Source: Porticoccaceae bacterium
Lineage (GTDB): Bacteria; Pseudomonadota; Gammaproteobacteria; Pseudomonadales; Porticoccaceae
DNA length: 40,708 bases
Assembly (NCBI GenBank): GCA_029238255.1
Contig: JAQWGK010000030.1
Location: 1-40,708, forward strand
Direction: 5' to 3'
Part shown: piece by piece, positions 1 through 8,187 of the stretch
Numbering within the stretch: position 1 is the first letter of the stretch
How the letters are laid out: each line of letters opens with the position of its first letter
The notes under the pieces: generated by a model
Databases searched by the model: none
What the model was told of the DNA's origin: nothing
The model's input: only the letters and a program-made list of their open reading frames with translations
Translations under genes and position numbers: made by a program

Positions 1-509
1 TGGGTTTTAACACTGCCTTCTGAGCAGCCCATAGTTGCAGCGGTTGTTGCTGTGCTCATACCTTCCCAACAACGCAGCATAAAGGCTTCCCGTTGACGTG
101 CCGGCAGCTTTTTAACGGCGACGGTTAACTGTTTAATCCGAAGATCGCGGGTTAGCATTTGATCCGGTCTCTCCGAACTGCGGCCCTCAGCCCGGTCTAT
201 TAGGTCACCGCCATTATCGTCGGGCTTTATACCCCAGCTAGCTAGGCTAATAAGTCTGTTTTTAACGGCATTGCGGCGATAGTAGTCGGTGATTTTACTG
301 TTGAGGATACGGTAAAACAGTGGTCGCCATTGGTCGGCTGGTTTGGCTGAGTACTTTTCAACCAGTTTGTACATCGCATCCTGAACTATATCTAGTGCAT
401 CGTCGCGATTACCGGTAGCCATTCTCGCCATATGAAAAGCGCGACGCTCAATCTCTTTAAGGAACTGCTCCATAGATGTATCCGTTAACCGAGAACAGGG
501 CTGGTTCAC
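1..509 (-). CDS. ECF-type RNA polymerase sigma factor, 3' end outside window
   Basis: Reading leftward, 169 codons are visible before the window edge cuts the gene inside region 4. Sigma region 2 is seen as DALDIVQDAMYKL followed by the aromatic and basic stretch ITDYYRRNAVKNR. Region 4 begins LPARQREAFMLRCWEGMS and runs into a helix-turn-helix ending SEGSVKTH. These match the extracytoplasmic-function sigma-70 layout, which directs RNA polymerase to a small regulon; the regulon cannot be told from sequence. The GTG at 509 is chosen because AGGAG lies 8 bases upstream and the protein then starts just before the conserved region. ATG codons at 551 and 560 are also in frame but lack a Shine-Dalgarno and sit on TATAAT-like sequences. 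A histidine-rich secreted protein gene lies just upstream in the same direction. No anti-sigma factor is visible; it could lie beyond the edge. Confidence 0.88.
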   Translation of the reverse strand, partial: MNQPCSRLTDTSMEQFLKEIERRAFHMARMATGNRDDALDIVQDAMYKLVEKYSAKPADQWRPLFYRILNSKITDYYRRNAVKNRLISLASWGIKPDDNGGDLIDRAEGRSSERPDQMLTRDLRIKQLTVAVKKLPARQREAFMLRCWEGMSTATTAATMGCSEGSVKT

Positions 510-529
510 AGGGTTTTCTCCTGTGAACC
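503..529 (-). promoter_or_regulatory. Perfect hairpin over the sigma factor ribosome-binding site and GTG start
   Basis: GGTTCACAGG (503-512) and CCTGTGAACC (520-529) are a perfect 10-bp inverted repeat with a 7-base loop. On the leftward mRNA the Shine-Dalgarno AGGAG straddles the 5' arm and the loop, and the GTG at 509 falls in the 3' arm. If transcription starts near 543, from the TATAAT read at 555-550, this hairpin would be most of the leader. It could block initiation until melted, or the same palindrome could be a DNA operator. The structure is seen; the role is inferred. Confidence 0.6.
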
Positions 530-619
530 TAGCGGGTAATTGTTGAGTCATTATATTCATGATTATAGCTAGCTCTGTTAGCTTAGCATTCTGCTTTAAG
601 GGTCACATCCATAGGGCTT

Positions 620-1018
620 TTAACGATAGTCATCTTCCAGAGCTTGATCCAGTAAAAGCATTATCGCAACCCATTCAAGGTAGTCCTTATCATGACTGGA
701 ATGCCTGTGCCTTAGCGAGTGTCTGTGCTGCTTTATCGGGTAGTGGCGATAATGATTTCTGGCGTGGTAATGTCTGCGCGCCTGCCATTTTTTAAAATTA
801 TGTCCGTTGTAATAACGGTATTTGGCAATTCTATGCTGCCTCTGGTGACGATTTAGCTGTCGCTCAGATCTGGAGTTGTGGTGGGCTCGCTCATGTTTAA
901 GATGCTTGTGATCACTGAATTTTTTATGCTTGTGGGACTTATCAGAATCAGCCAACGCTGTGGTTGGAAATGCCAGTAGACCTGCGCAGAGGGCCAATGC
1001 AATCAATGCCTGTTTCAT
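620..1018 (-). CDS. Secreted histidine-rich basic protein
   Basis: The 132-residue protein opens with a clear Sec signal peptide: MKQ, a hydrophobic core LIALALCAGLLAF, and a likely cleavage after TTALA near residue 23. The mature part has about 19 histidines in about 109 residues plus many Arg, Lys and Tyr, in clusters such as SHKHKK, RRHYHARNHYRHY and RHRHSSHDK. It ends with a short hydrophobic/acidic segment, LEWVAIMLLLDQALEDDYR. No enzyme motif is seen. Such composition is typical of periplasmic proteins that bind or buffer divalent metals, but I do not recognise a named family. The start is supported by AAGGAG seven bases upstream. It precedes the ECF sigma gene in the same direction (110 bp gap), so the two may be cotranscribed. 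Confidence 0.75.
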   Translation of the reverse strand: MKQALIALALCAGLLAFPTTALADSDKSHKHKKFSDHKHLKHERAHHNSRSERQLNRHQRQHRIAKYRYYNGHNFKKWQARRHYHARNHYRHYPIKQHRHSLRHRHSSHDKDYLEWVAIMLLLDQALEDDYR

Positions 1019-1100
1019 ACCTTTCTCCTTGTCTAAGTGTCGCGCTATAGAACGACGGCACAGGAGATCGGTTGACTAAAGCTACATATTTGACTGCAAT

Positions 1101-1913
1101 TTAATTTAGGTCAGCCCAGATAGGGCAGTGGTCCGAGGGTTTTTCAGAGCCTCTGGCGGCACTGTCGATACCTGTGGCACTCAGTAACGCCATCGCTGCT
1201 GGAGTTGCCAGTATCAGATCTATACGCAGGCCGCGCTTGGGTTCCTGCTCGAAGCCACGACTGCGGTAGTCAAACCAACTATAGCTGTTATCTTCACCGT
1301 TCATGGCTCTAAAGCTATCTTCCAGTCCCCAGTCTTTAAGGTTTTGTAACCATTGGCGCTCTTCCGGTAAAAAGGCGCATTTACCGGTTTTAATCCAGCG
1401 CTTGGCATTCTCAGGTTTAATACCCACATCCAACTCTGCTGGCGCGACATTCATATCCCCCATCACTAGAACCAGATCCTCAGTGCTGAAGTTATTTTTC
1501 AGATAGTCGAGCAGGTCGGCGTAAAACTTCTCTTTGGCGGGGAATTTGGTCGGGTGGGCGCGTCCTTCTCCCTGAGGGAAGTAACCATTGATAATATGGA
1601 CTGTCTGGCCGTTAATGCTGTACTGGCCGTGAATCATTCGTCGCTGGGCCTCTTCATCGTCGGTGACGTAACCGCGAGTGACTGACAGGGCATGGGTTTT
1701 ACTTAGCAGGGCAACACCATAGTGGCCTTTTTGGCCGTGGTATTCGACCTGGTATCCCATGGCGTTAATTGCTTCGCTGGGGAATTCCTGATCGCTAACT
1801 TTGGTTTCCTGTAGGCCAATAATTTCCGGAGAGTGCTGATCAATAACTGCTTGTAGTTGATGAAGTCTGGAGCGTAAGCCATTGACATTAAATGAGATAA
1901 TACGTGCGGGCAA
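1101..1913 (-). CDS. xthA: Exodeoxyribonuclease III
   Basis: A 270-residue AP endonuclease/3'-5' exonuclease of the EEP nuclease fold, acting in base excision repair. Family motifs appear in order: N-terminal ISFNVNGLRSR, the metal-ligand Glu in LQETK, the Tyr of INGYFPQGE, the Asp/Asn pair in MGDMNVAP, RIDLILAT, and the C-terminal catalytic Asp-His in SDHCPIWADL. Length matches E. coli XthA (268). The start is TTG, with GGAGAG about eight bases upstream that also overlaps the end of prc. Only 2 bp separate it from prc, so it is probably the second gene of a prc-xthA transcript. Confidence 0.95.
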   Translation of the reverse strand: MPARIISFNVNGLRSRLHQLQAVIDQHSPEIIGLQETKVSDQEFPSEAINAMGYQVEYHGQKGHYGVALLSKTHALSVTRGYVTDDEEAQRRMIHGQYSINGQTVHIINGYFPQGEGRAHPTKFPAKEKFYADLLDYLKNNFSTEDLVLVMGDMNVAPAELDVGIKPENAKRWIKTGKCAFLPEERQWLQNLKDWGLEDSFRAMNGEDNSYSWFDYRSRGFEQEPKRGLRIDLILATPAAMALLSATGIDSAARGSEKPSDHCPIWADLN

Positions 1914-1915
1914 GG

Positions 1916-4135
1916 TTATTTCTCTCCACTTTGGCGCAACACTAGCAGTTGCTTATTATTGGGTTTTGAAAACAATCGAATCTGGTCGGAAAGTATATAG
2001 CCAGCTTCCTGAAGCATAGGGTCGGATTCGGCGATATTCTCTTCTTCCTCTTCATCTTTAGCTTCCTCACTAGCTTCCTTTGCGAGGGTCTCTTGTTCAT
2101 CGGACTTGGCTTCTTCGATTGGGGTATCTGTTTCAGCGACTTGATCGTCGATCGCTTCATCATCTTCTTTTTTATTAGCGGCTTTCCACGCGTCACGGTC
2201 AGCATAGAGCTCTAGGCCCTTGCTCTTGCGGCGTTGATTCTCTAACAGCAGCTGCTGATTATCCCATTCAGCTGAGCGCAGGCGGCGCTTTTCAATATTT
2301 AAAGAGATGGTTTTATCCGCATCCCAGTTATCGCTAAACTCCAGCTGTTTAACCATATGAACAAAGTCAGGGTCGCTGTTAATTCGTTGCTGATGGGCGC
2401 TATTTAACTGCGGGACATACTGCTTAACTCCCGCAGAGGGCTTAAAGGGCACCGCGTGAATATTATCCCAGGGCAGGGCGTTGTCTTTGTGGCTCTCACC
2501 GACTTCCTCTTTATCGTAAAGAGAAGGGAATTCAATATCGGGCAGTACGCCGCGATGCTGTGTGCTATCCCCAGAGACACGATAAAACTTGGAGATAGTC
2601 AGCTTCAGCTGGCCGCTGCTAAGGCCGGTCACATCCTGAACCGTACCCTTACCAAAACTTTGGCTGCCAACCACCAGAGCGCGATCGTAGTCTTGAATTG
2701 CACCGGCAAAAATCTCCGAGGCGGAGGCGCTTAGACGGTTGATCATAACCAGAAGAGGGCCGTTATAGACGGCTCTCGAAGTAGCGCGCTGATCCCGGGA
2801 AACCTGCTGGTAAGCATTGCGAATCTGCACAACCGGGCCAGAATCAATAAATAGATCGGTAAGCATAGTAGCTTCGTGAAGGGAGCCGCCGCCATTGTTG
2901 CGCAGATCGAGAATAATCCCGTCAACGCGTTCCTCACGCATCTCCATCAGTAATTTATAGACATCTCTGGTGGTGCTTTTATATTCCGGATCACGCTTGC
3001 GGTAGGCTTCAAAATCCATATAAAAGGCTGGGATATCAATAACCCCAAGGCGTAATTCAGCCCCATCCTGATTGATATCGATGATTTTACTCTGCGCCGA
3101 TTTCTCTTCCAGTTTTACCTTATCGCGGACAATAGCAATGATCTCAGTACTATCGCCGGAATCGCTGGCACCGCCAATCACTTCCAGTCTGACGGTTGAG
3201 TCTTTGTCGCCACGAATCAGCTGTACCACATCATCTAAACGCCAACCGATAACATCGACCAGCTCTTTCTTATCTTGGCCAACACTAATAATTTTATCGC
3301 CGGCTTTTAATAACCCCTGAAGATCTGCAGGGCCGCCAGGGATCACTCGCGCAACTTTGGTGTACTCATCTTCAACCGTTAATTCAGCGCCTATACCCTC
3401 GAGGGATAGGGACATATTGATTAGAAAGTTTTCGGTGGTGCGCGGTGAATAATAGGCTGTGTGTGGGTCATAGAGCGAGGCGAGGGCATTTACATAGAGC
3501 TGGAATACATCCTGACTGTCCCGCTGCTGCATCTGTTTTTTCTGATTGGTAAATCGTTTAATCAGCAATTCTCGCGCTTTGGCGGGCTCTTTATCGTTGA
3601 GCAGCAAGCGGATCATCGAGTCTTTAATACGCTTGCGCCAGTATTCATCTCGTTGCTCTGGAGTCTCTAGCCAGTCGCGCTCCTCACCATCTAATACAAG
3701 GGTTTCATCAGTGGTGAAATCGAACTCATAATCACTTTCAAGCAGTGCGATATTGGTCTTGTGCTGGGCAATGGCCTGATCTCGCAGACGGTTAAACATT
3801 ATAAAGCCCGGGTTTACATCACCACGTCGCGCTAGGTCATCCAGTTTGGTCTGCCATTGGGAGAATTCTTCGATATCGGACTGCAGGAAATAGCTTTTCA
3901 GCGGATCGAGCATTTCAATATAGGTAGTTAGGTAACGCTCGGAGAGCTCGTCATTAATTTTCTGACCGTGATAATGGCGAGTTGCCAGTCTGTCGAGAAT
4001 CTCACGGAAGAGTGCGGTCTGTTCAGATTGTTTTTCTATAGGCTCTAGGGCGACATCTGTAGAGGCATAGATAGAACTATATAAGGTAGTAACACTGATA
4101 AAACTTAAAAGAAGAATGACGATAACGCGCTGCAT
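1916..4135 (-). CDS. prc: Tail-specific (C-terminal processing) periplasmic protease Prc
   Basis: A 739-residue S41 serine protease that degrades or trims periplasmic proteins marked at the C terminus, including cell-wall hydrolases in E. coli. An N-terminal signal peptide (VIVILLLSFISVTTLYSSIYA) is followed by a helical region, a PDZ domain around residues 240-330 (SLEGIGAEL, GGPADLQGLLKAGDKI) and the S41 core. The catalytic dyad is Ser471 in SASASEIF and Lys496 in SFGKGTVQ, with Asp482 between them, at the same spacing as E. coli S430/D441/K455. The protein is longer than E. coli Prc (682), mainly because of a strongly acidic low-complexity insert at about residues 654-706. It is transcribed ahead of xthA; upstream is a 309-bp divergent gap facing the recombinase. 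Confidence 0.96.
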   Translation of the reverse strand: MQRVIVILLLSFISVTTLYSSIYASTDVALEPIEKQSEQTALFREILDRLATRHYHGQKINDELSERYLTTYIEMLDPLKSYFLQSDIEEFSQWQTKLDDLARRGDVNPGFIMFNRLRDQAIAQHKTNIALLESDYEFDFTTDETLVLDGEERDWLETPEQRDEYWRKRIKDSMIRLLLNDKEPAKARELLIKRFTNQKKQMQQRDSQDVFQLYVNALASLYDPHTAYYSPRTTENFLINMSLSLEGIGAELTVEDEYTKVARVIPGGPADLQGLLKAGDKIISVGQDKKELVDVIGWRLDDVVQLIRGDKDSTVRLEVIGGASDSGDSTEIIAIVRDKVKLEEKSAQSKIIDINQDGAELRLGVIDIPAFYMDFEAYRKRDPEYKSTTRDVYKLLMEMREERVDGIILDLRNNGGGSLHEATMLTDLFIDSGPVVQIRNAYQQVSRDQRATSRAVYNGPLLVMINRLSASASEIFAGAIQDYDRALVVGSQSFGKGTVQDVTGLSSGQLKLTISKFYRVSGDSTQHRGVLPDIEFPSLYDKEEVGESHKDNALPWDNIHAVPFKPSAGVKQYVPQLNSAHQQRINSDPDFVHMVKQLEFSDNWDADKTISLNIEKRRLRSAEWDNQQLLLENQRRKSKGLELYADRDAWKAANKKEDDEAIDDQVAETDTPIEEAKSDEQETLAKEASEEAKDEEEEENIAESDPMLQEAGYILSDQIRLFSKPNNKQLLVLRQSGEK

Positions 4136-4444
4136 AGTTAATTTCCTTGTCTGGAGGATTAAGTTTACCAGAAGTGAATATAAGTACTATAGACAACGCA
4201 ATCCTTGTCTAGCTCCTCAGTTTGATTTGCTATTGGGCATTTTGTTTCGCGCTTTTATACAACGGTATGACTATTAAAGCTTTAGGTCTGAGAGAAGAGG
4301 ATTGTATGGACTTATGTAATGTCCTCTAATCTAAATTAGTGGACATAGGTAGACAGTAAGAAAGCAGGCTGTTACAGTGCCTATCAATAAATACACGGCG
4401 TATAGCCGTTATTCACGCCGATATGCACAAAGGGTTTGGTACCA
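4136..4444. other. Divergent intergenic region between prc and the recombinase
   Basis: No gene is seen in these 309 bases. They should hold the promoters of both neighbours. The only marked structures are the inverted repeat at 4320-4345 and a weaker one, CGGCGT...ACGCCG, at about 4395-4420. I could not fix -35/-10 boxes with confidence. Confidence 0.5.
4320..4345. repeat. 11-bp imperfect inverted repeat upstream of the recombinase
   Basis: TGTCCTCTAAT (4320-4330) and ATTAGTGGACA (4335-4345) are inverted copies with one mismatch, separated by CTAA. The GGAC/GTCC element also occurs just upstream in GGACTTATG (about 4308-4316), so several foldbacks are possible. The arm length resembles tyrosine-recombinase core sites, but the 4-bp spacer is shorter than the usual 6-8. 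It may instead be an operator for the adjacent gene. Confidence 0.4.
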
Positions 4445-5722
4445 ATGGCCAACAAGTTTAAAGCGACCCCACTGTTTGATGCTCATAAAGCATTTGTCCG
4501 TTTACCTATGGGTATGGCCATGCTCGACGGCTACCCGGATTCAAAGCAGTTTGTAGAAACCCTTTGTGAAACCATTCCCGATGTGCGTCAGGATCTTTTG
4601 CATACGCAGGCGTTCCTTAAAAGTTACAGCCGAAAATCTGAAGCGACCTTTCGTGGTTACCGCAATGAAGTTGAGCGCTTATTGCTGTGGGCATGGACGA
4701 TCGCCAATAAGAGCGTTATTCAGCTTAAGCGGCCAGATCTTGAGGCCTATTTTGATTTCGTCCACAGTCCAGCCTCAGCCTGGGTCGGTAGTTCAGTCCA
4801 GGATCGCTTTAAAATAATCGGCGGAGAGTCCCGTCAAAATGAAAACTGGCGGCCATTTGCCGTAAGAATCGCCAAGGAAGATCGTAAAGAAGCCTTATCT
4901 GAGGGGCTAAGTGTCGAAGTTAGTCGAGACGGGCACCTGTTATCCCATGAGGCGATGAAGATCTGCTATTCAGCAATTTCCTGTTACTACGACTATTTAA
5001 CGGATGAGGGTTACGCCTTTGGTAATCCAATCCCGGCGATTAGAAAGCAGTCTCCATTCCTTATTAAAGGCGCCACCCAGAAAAATATAAAACGCCTCTC
5101 GGACTTGCAGTGGGAATATGTTCTCGACTGTGCACAGAAAGCCGCAGATGATTCAGCCACTCACGAGCGCACCTTATTTGTGATCGCTATGCTGAAAACC
5201 CTCTATTTAAGGGTTTCTGAGCTTTCCGATCGTACCAACTGGCAACCCGTATGGAAGCATTTCTGGCTAGATACGGATGGCAATCGATGGCTAAAAGTAC
5301 TGGGCAAAGGCAATAAAATGCGCGATGTTTCAGTGCCAAGCGCCCTTTCTCCCTATATTGATCGCTACCAGAAATACCGTGCATCCATTAGCTCAACCTT
5401 TGGTGTTAACTCGACATTGGTGGCCAAGAACCGCGGTGTTGGCGGTATGACCTCACGCCAGTTGCGACGTATTGTGCAGGAGGCCTTTGATCTGGCTTAT
5501 GACAAGATGATAGCCGAGGGCTTTAAAGCTGAGGCCAAGGCACTGCGGGAAGCCACTACCCACTGGCTGCGTCATACCGGTGCTTCACAGGATATTGCTA
5601 CGCGACCGCTAAAGCATATGGCGGATGATTTGGGTCATGCCAGCATGGGCACTACGGACCAGGTCTATATCCAATCGGATATGAAAGAACGAGCCAGATC
5701 TGGCAAGCAGCGGGATGTTTAG
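4445..5722 (+). CDS. Orphan tyrosine recombinase / phage-type integrase
   Basis: A 425-residue site-specific recombinase. The N-terminal half contains a SAM-like core-binding domain (SYSRKSEATFRGYRNEVERL, then the ICYSAISCYYDYLTDEG helix). The C-terminal catalytic domain carries the expected residues in order: Arg in LYLRVSEL, Lys in LGKGNKMRDV, His-x-x-Arg in THWLRHTGAS, the second His in LGHASMGTT, and the nucleophile Tyr in QVYIQSD. All are present, so it should be active in DNA strand exchange. The ATG at 4445 is preferred over an in-frame TTG at 4436 because AAAGGG lies about 10 bases upstream. It is longer than XerC/XerD (about 300). No excisionase, phage structural gene or tRNA target is nearby, so it is either a remnant of an integrated element or a conserved lone recombinase. 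Its substrate site is unknown. Confidence 0.85.
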   Translation: MANKFKATPLFDAHKAFVRLPMGMAMLDGYPDSKQFVETLCETIPDVRQDLLHTQAFLKSYSRKSEATFRGYRNEVERLLLWAWTIANKSVIQLKRPDLEAYFDFVHSPASAWVGSSVQDRFKIIGGESRQNENWRPFAVRIAKEDRKEALSEGLSVEVSRDGHLLSHEAMKICYSAISCYYDYLTDEGYAFGNPIPAIRKQSPFLIKGATQKNIKRLSDLQWEYVLDCAQKAADDSATHERTLFVIAMLKTLYLRVSELSDRTNWQPVWKHFWLDTDGNRWLKVLGKGNKMRDVSVPSALSPYIDRYQKYRASISSTFGVNSTLVAKNRGVGGMTSRQLRRIVQEAFDLAYDKMIAEGFKAEAKALREATTHWLRHTGASQDIATRPLKHMADDLGHASMGTTDQVYIQSDMKERARSGKQRDV

Positions 5723-6120
5723 TCGTTTCAATCGCTTGGAACGGTTAACTAAGCTCAGAATCACAATCAAAAAAAGTCTAAAAGCAGTCTAAAAACAGCC
5801 TATTTCTACTATTAAGAAAGCATTACTAGCACCTACAACGGTGCTGCTGTGGGTCTATTCCAGTCCTTTTTTTTGCCAATAATTGTAAGTAATCACTATT
5901 CCCTTGATCAGCCTCTACGCTGCACTCCATCCACAGCTTGTATAAAACTTTTTAATTTTCGCTATTTATTGAATGATAATTCAATAATATTTGAATTATC
6001 ATTCAATTTGATGTTACTCTAGCAATCTTTGAAAGTCGGGAACCTCAGCATTAGCAGGGGTTTCCGCTGGTTTTGGATTGATTAAACTGAAGTATAAAAG
6101 GCCCTACTGAGAGAAACAGT
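5723..6120. other. Long intergenic region with double palindrome, between recombinase and TetR gene
   Basis: No gene is seen in these 398 bases. The first part is A-rich, with a loose direct repeat of AAAAGTCTAAAAGCAGTC type near 5768-5795. A small hairpin AGCACC/GGTGCT sits at 5828-5845, and a T8 run at about 5876-5883 is too far from it to make a standard terminator. The striking element is the double palindrome at 5968-6007, with a possible promoter just downstream. Confidence 0.55.
5968..6007. promoter_or_regulatory. 17-bp perfect inverted repeat, candidate TetR operator and promoter
   Basis: The left arm ATTGAATGATAATTCAA (5968-5984) and its exact reverse complement TTGAATTATCATTCAAT (5991-6007) flank a 6-bp spacer. 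Each arm also contains its own shorter palindrome, TTGAAT-N4-ATTCAA, which gives two back-to-back sites of the size bound by TetR dimers. A possible promoter for the TetR gene overlaps the right half: TTGAAT at 5991-5996, a 17-bp spacer, then TTACTC at 6014-6019. Binding here would block that promoter, consistent with autorepression. The repeat is seen directly; the protein bound is inferred from proximity. Confidence 0.7.
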
Positions 6121-6750
6121 ATGTCGAGCACTAGAAAGTTAACCCCAAGAACTGAACCGATTCAAAAGCGCGCTCTTGAGCGCAGGGCGAATATCCTTCA
6201 GGTAACTGCCCTGCTACTTGAGGAGGTGGGTCAGGATGATCTGACAACGATTCTGGTGGCCAAGCGCGCAGAAGTCTCTGTAGGTACGCTCTACCACTAC
6301 TTTCCTAATAAGTACGCGATTCTCCATGCGCTTGGCGAGCAGTGGCTTGAGGAGATTGAAGCTGCGCTTGATGAGCTGGAGACCTTTAGAGTGGAATCCC
6401 AAAGCCTTAAGCGCTTTGTTGAGAGCTGTGTAGAGAGAATGCTGGCCGCCTATACCGCTCAGCGCGGATTATTACCGCTAGTGCAGGCAATGAAAGGGGT
6501 TCCGGAGCTAAAGGATTTGGATGCCGCTTATAACAGTCTGATTATTAACGCTATGGCGCGAATGTTTGAGCGGCTGGAGGTAGCGGAGCGCCCTGCTGAG
6601 CTGTCCAGGCTTGGACTTGCCTATCATGAGATCAATCATGCCATGCTATTACTGGTAGTGAATCAGAGTAAAGCTGACAGCCTTAAAACCTTAAATGATC
6701 TGAAATATTTAAGCCTGTGTCTGCTTGAGCGCGCCAAGAGTCAGTTTTAA
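6121..6750 (+). CDS. TetR/AcrR-family transcriptional regulator
   Basis: A 209-residue protein with an N-terminal TetR DNA-binding domain: RRANILQVTALLLEEVGQDDLTT, then the helix-turn-helix VAKRAEVSVGTLYHYFPNKYAIL, which holds the family hallmark of a Tyr-rich recognition helix followed by F-x-N-K. The remainder (about residues 65-209) is the variable ligand-binding and dimerisation part, with no recognisable ligand signature. GAGAGAAACAGT precedes the ATG. The double palindrome 114-153 bp upstream is the obvious candidate operator, so autoregulation is likely. No transporter or enzyme gene is divergent from or cotranscribed with it, so the regulated pathway is unknown. It faces gor tail to tail. 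Confidence 0.9.
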   Translation: MSSTRKLTPRTEPIQKRALERRANILQVTALLLEEVGQDDLTTILVAKRAEVSVGTLYHYFPNKYAILHALGEQWLEEIEAALDELETFRVESQSLKRFVESCVERMLAAYTAQRGLLPLVQAMKGVPELKDLDAAYNSLIINAMARMFERLEVAERPAELSRLGLAYHEINHAMLLLVVNQSKADSLKTLNDLKYLSLCLLERAKSQF

Positions 6751-6828
6751 ACTGTTCCACAGAAGAGAAAATACTTTATTAACTCCCGCTATCTTATTGA
6801 TATTTATGGAATTGAAGGCGAGACTTTA

Positions 6829-8187
6829 CTATCTAGACTGAGTTCTCATTGTCACAAACTCTTCCGCTGCTGAGGGGTGAATACCCACAGTGGCGTCAAA
6901 ATGCGCCTTAGTGGCACCGGCTTTAAGGGCAATTCCCAGCCCCTGAATAATCTCTGCGGCATGCTCACCAACCATATGACAGCCAACCACCTTATCGGTC
7001 TCTGTATCTACAACCAGTTTCATGGTGATACGGTCTGCGCCGCCACCCAAGGTTTGCAGCATAGGTTTAAAGTCTGAGGTGTAAACCGCTATATCAGCGT
7101 ACTCAGAGCGCGCCTGCTCTTCACTTAGGCCAACAGTACCCAATTCAGGCTGACAGAACACCGCTGTTGGGATATCACTGTAATCAATTTTCGCGATGCC
7201 ATCCCCATAGAGATGATCTACCAGTACCATCGCTTCCTGAATCGCCACTGGGGTTAACTGAACTCGATCAATCACATCCCCCAAAGCGTAAATGCTTGGT
7301 TCTGCCGTGGAAAAACACTCATCGACTACAATTGAGCCATTATCACGCAGCGCGACAGCAGTGTTTTCGAGGCCCAGATTAGCCGTATTAGCCTGTCGCC
7401 CTGTGGCATAGAGCACCAACTCAGCATCCAGGGATAATCCTGTATGCAGGTCTACAGACAATCCATCAACAGTTTTATTAATCTCATTGATTTGAGTATT
7501 GAGATGAATATTGACCCCTTTGACCAGCATGCCCTCTTTGACCTTATCGCTCATTTCCCGATCAAAGGATTTCAGCAGCTGTGGGCCGCGATAGACCAGA
7601 TGGGTCTGAACACCCAGACCATTTAAAATACCGGCAAATTCAACCGCGATATAACCGCCTCCGACTACCACGGCGGTTTTGGGTAGCTTATCCAGAGAAA
7701 ACATCTCGTTAGAGCTTACTGCGTGCTCACTACCGGGAAACTCTGGTATATAGGGCCAACCGCCAGTCGCTATAAGAATATTTTTGGCTCTATAAGTCTC
7801 GCCATTAACAGTGACAAGATTAGGCCCTGCAACCGTTGCACGACCATCGAAGAGATCGGCACCACTATTGTCGATAAGGCTGTTATAGATACCATTAAGG
7901 CGCTCAATCTCAGCAGTTTTGTTATCCCGCAGTGTCGCCCAGTCGAGACTTGGTGTCCCGTCAATAGTCCAGCCAAAGCCTTTACTGGCATGAAAGAATT
8001 CTGGAAATTGCGAGGCGTAGACAAACAGTTTTTTCGGGACACAGCCGACATTAACGCAGGTGCCCCCCAGATAACGGTCCTCAGCAACAGCCACCTTCTT
8101 GCCCTTTGAAGCAGCCATACGTGCCGCGCGAACACCGCCTGAGCCGGCGCCAATAACAAATAGATCGTAATCAAATTCAACTGTCAT
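6829..8187 (-). CDS. gor: Glutathione-disulfide reductase
   Basis: A 452-residue cytosolic FAD enzyme that reduces glutathione disulfide with NADPH. The FAD-binding loop is [15 protein letters not shown]. The redox-active disulfide is Cys44/Cys49 in [13 protein letters not shown]. The pyridine nucleotide fold starts at [14 protein letters not shown], with an Arg in the following VYRG stretch as in NADPH-using members. The second FAD motif is [16 protein letters not shown], and the C-terminal catalytic His-Glu pair is in [14 protein letters not shown]. Length equals the family norm (about 450). Its ATG overlaps the cysG stop by 4 bp, making it the last gene of the leftward run from ftsK. Confidence 0.95.
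   Translation of the reverse strand: MTVEFDYDLFVIGAGSGGVRAARMAASKGKKVAVAEDRYLGGTCVNVGCVPKKLFVYASQFPEFFHASKGFGWTIDGTPSLDWATLRDNKTAEIERLNGIYNSLIDNSGADLFDGRATVAGPNLVTVNGETYRAKNILIATGGWPYIPEFPGSEHAVSSNEMFSLDKLPKTAVVVGGGYIAVEFAGILNGLGVQTHLVYRGPQLLKSFDREMSDKVKEGMLVKGVNIHLNTQINEINKTVDGLSVDLHTGLSLDAELVLYATGRQANTANLGLENTAVALRDNGSIVVDECFSTAEPSIYALGDVIDRVQLTPVAIQEAMVLVDHLYGDGIAKIDYSDIPTAVFCQPELGTVGLSEEQARSEYADIAVYTSDFKPMLQTLGGGADRITMKLVVDTETDKVVGCHMVGEHAAEIIQGLGIALKAGATKAHFDATVGIHPSAAEEFVTMRTQSR

Noticed and set aside
559-795. Small rightward ORF of 78 codons opposite the histidine-rich gene
   Set aside because: It lies largely antisense to a gene with a clear signal peptide and ribosome site, has no Shine-Dalgarno of its own, and its residues resemble no family.
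5828-5845. Hairpin AGCACC/GGTGCT as a terminator for the recombinase gene
   Set aside because: The stem is only 6 bp and the nearest T run is about 30 bases further on, so it does not fit a rho-independent terminator.
4136-6828. Integrated prophage or genomic island around the recombinase
   Set aside because: Apart from the recombinase there is no phage, plasmid or transfer gene, no tRNA and no flanking direct repeat that I could find; only a lone recombinase can be supported.
7770-8180. ORF of 136 codons in another frame inside gor
   Set aside because: It overlaps the highly conserved FAD and disulfide region of gor in the same direction; a shadow of real coding sequence.
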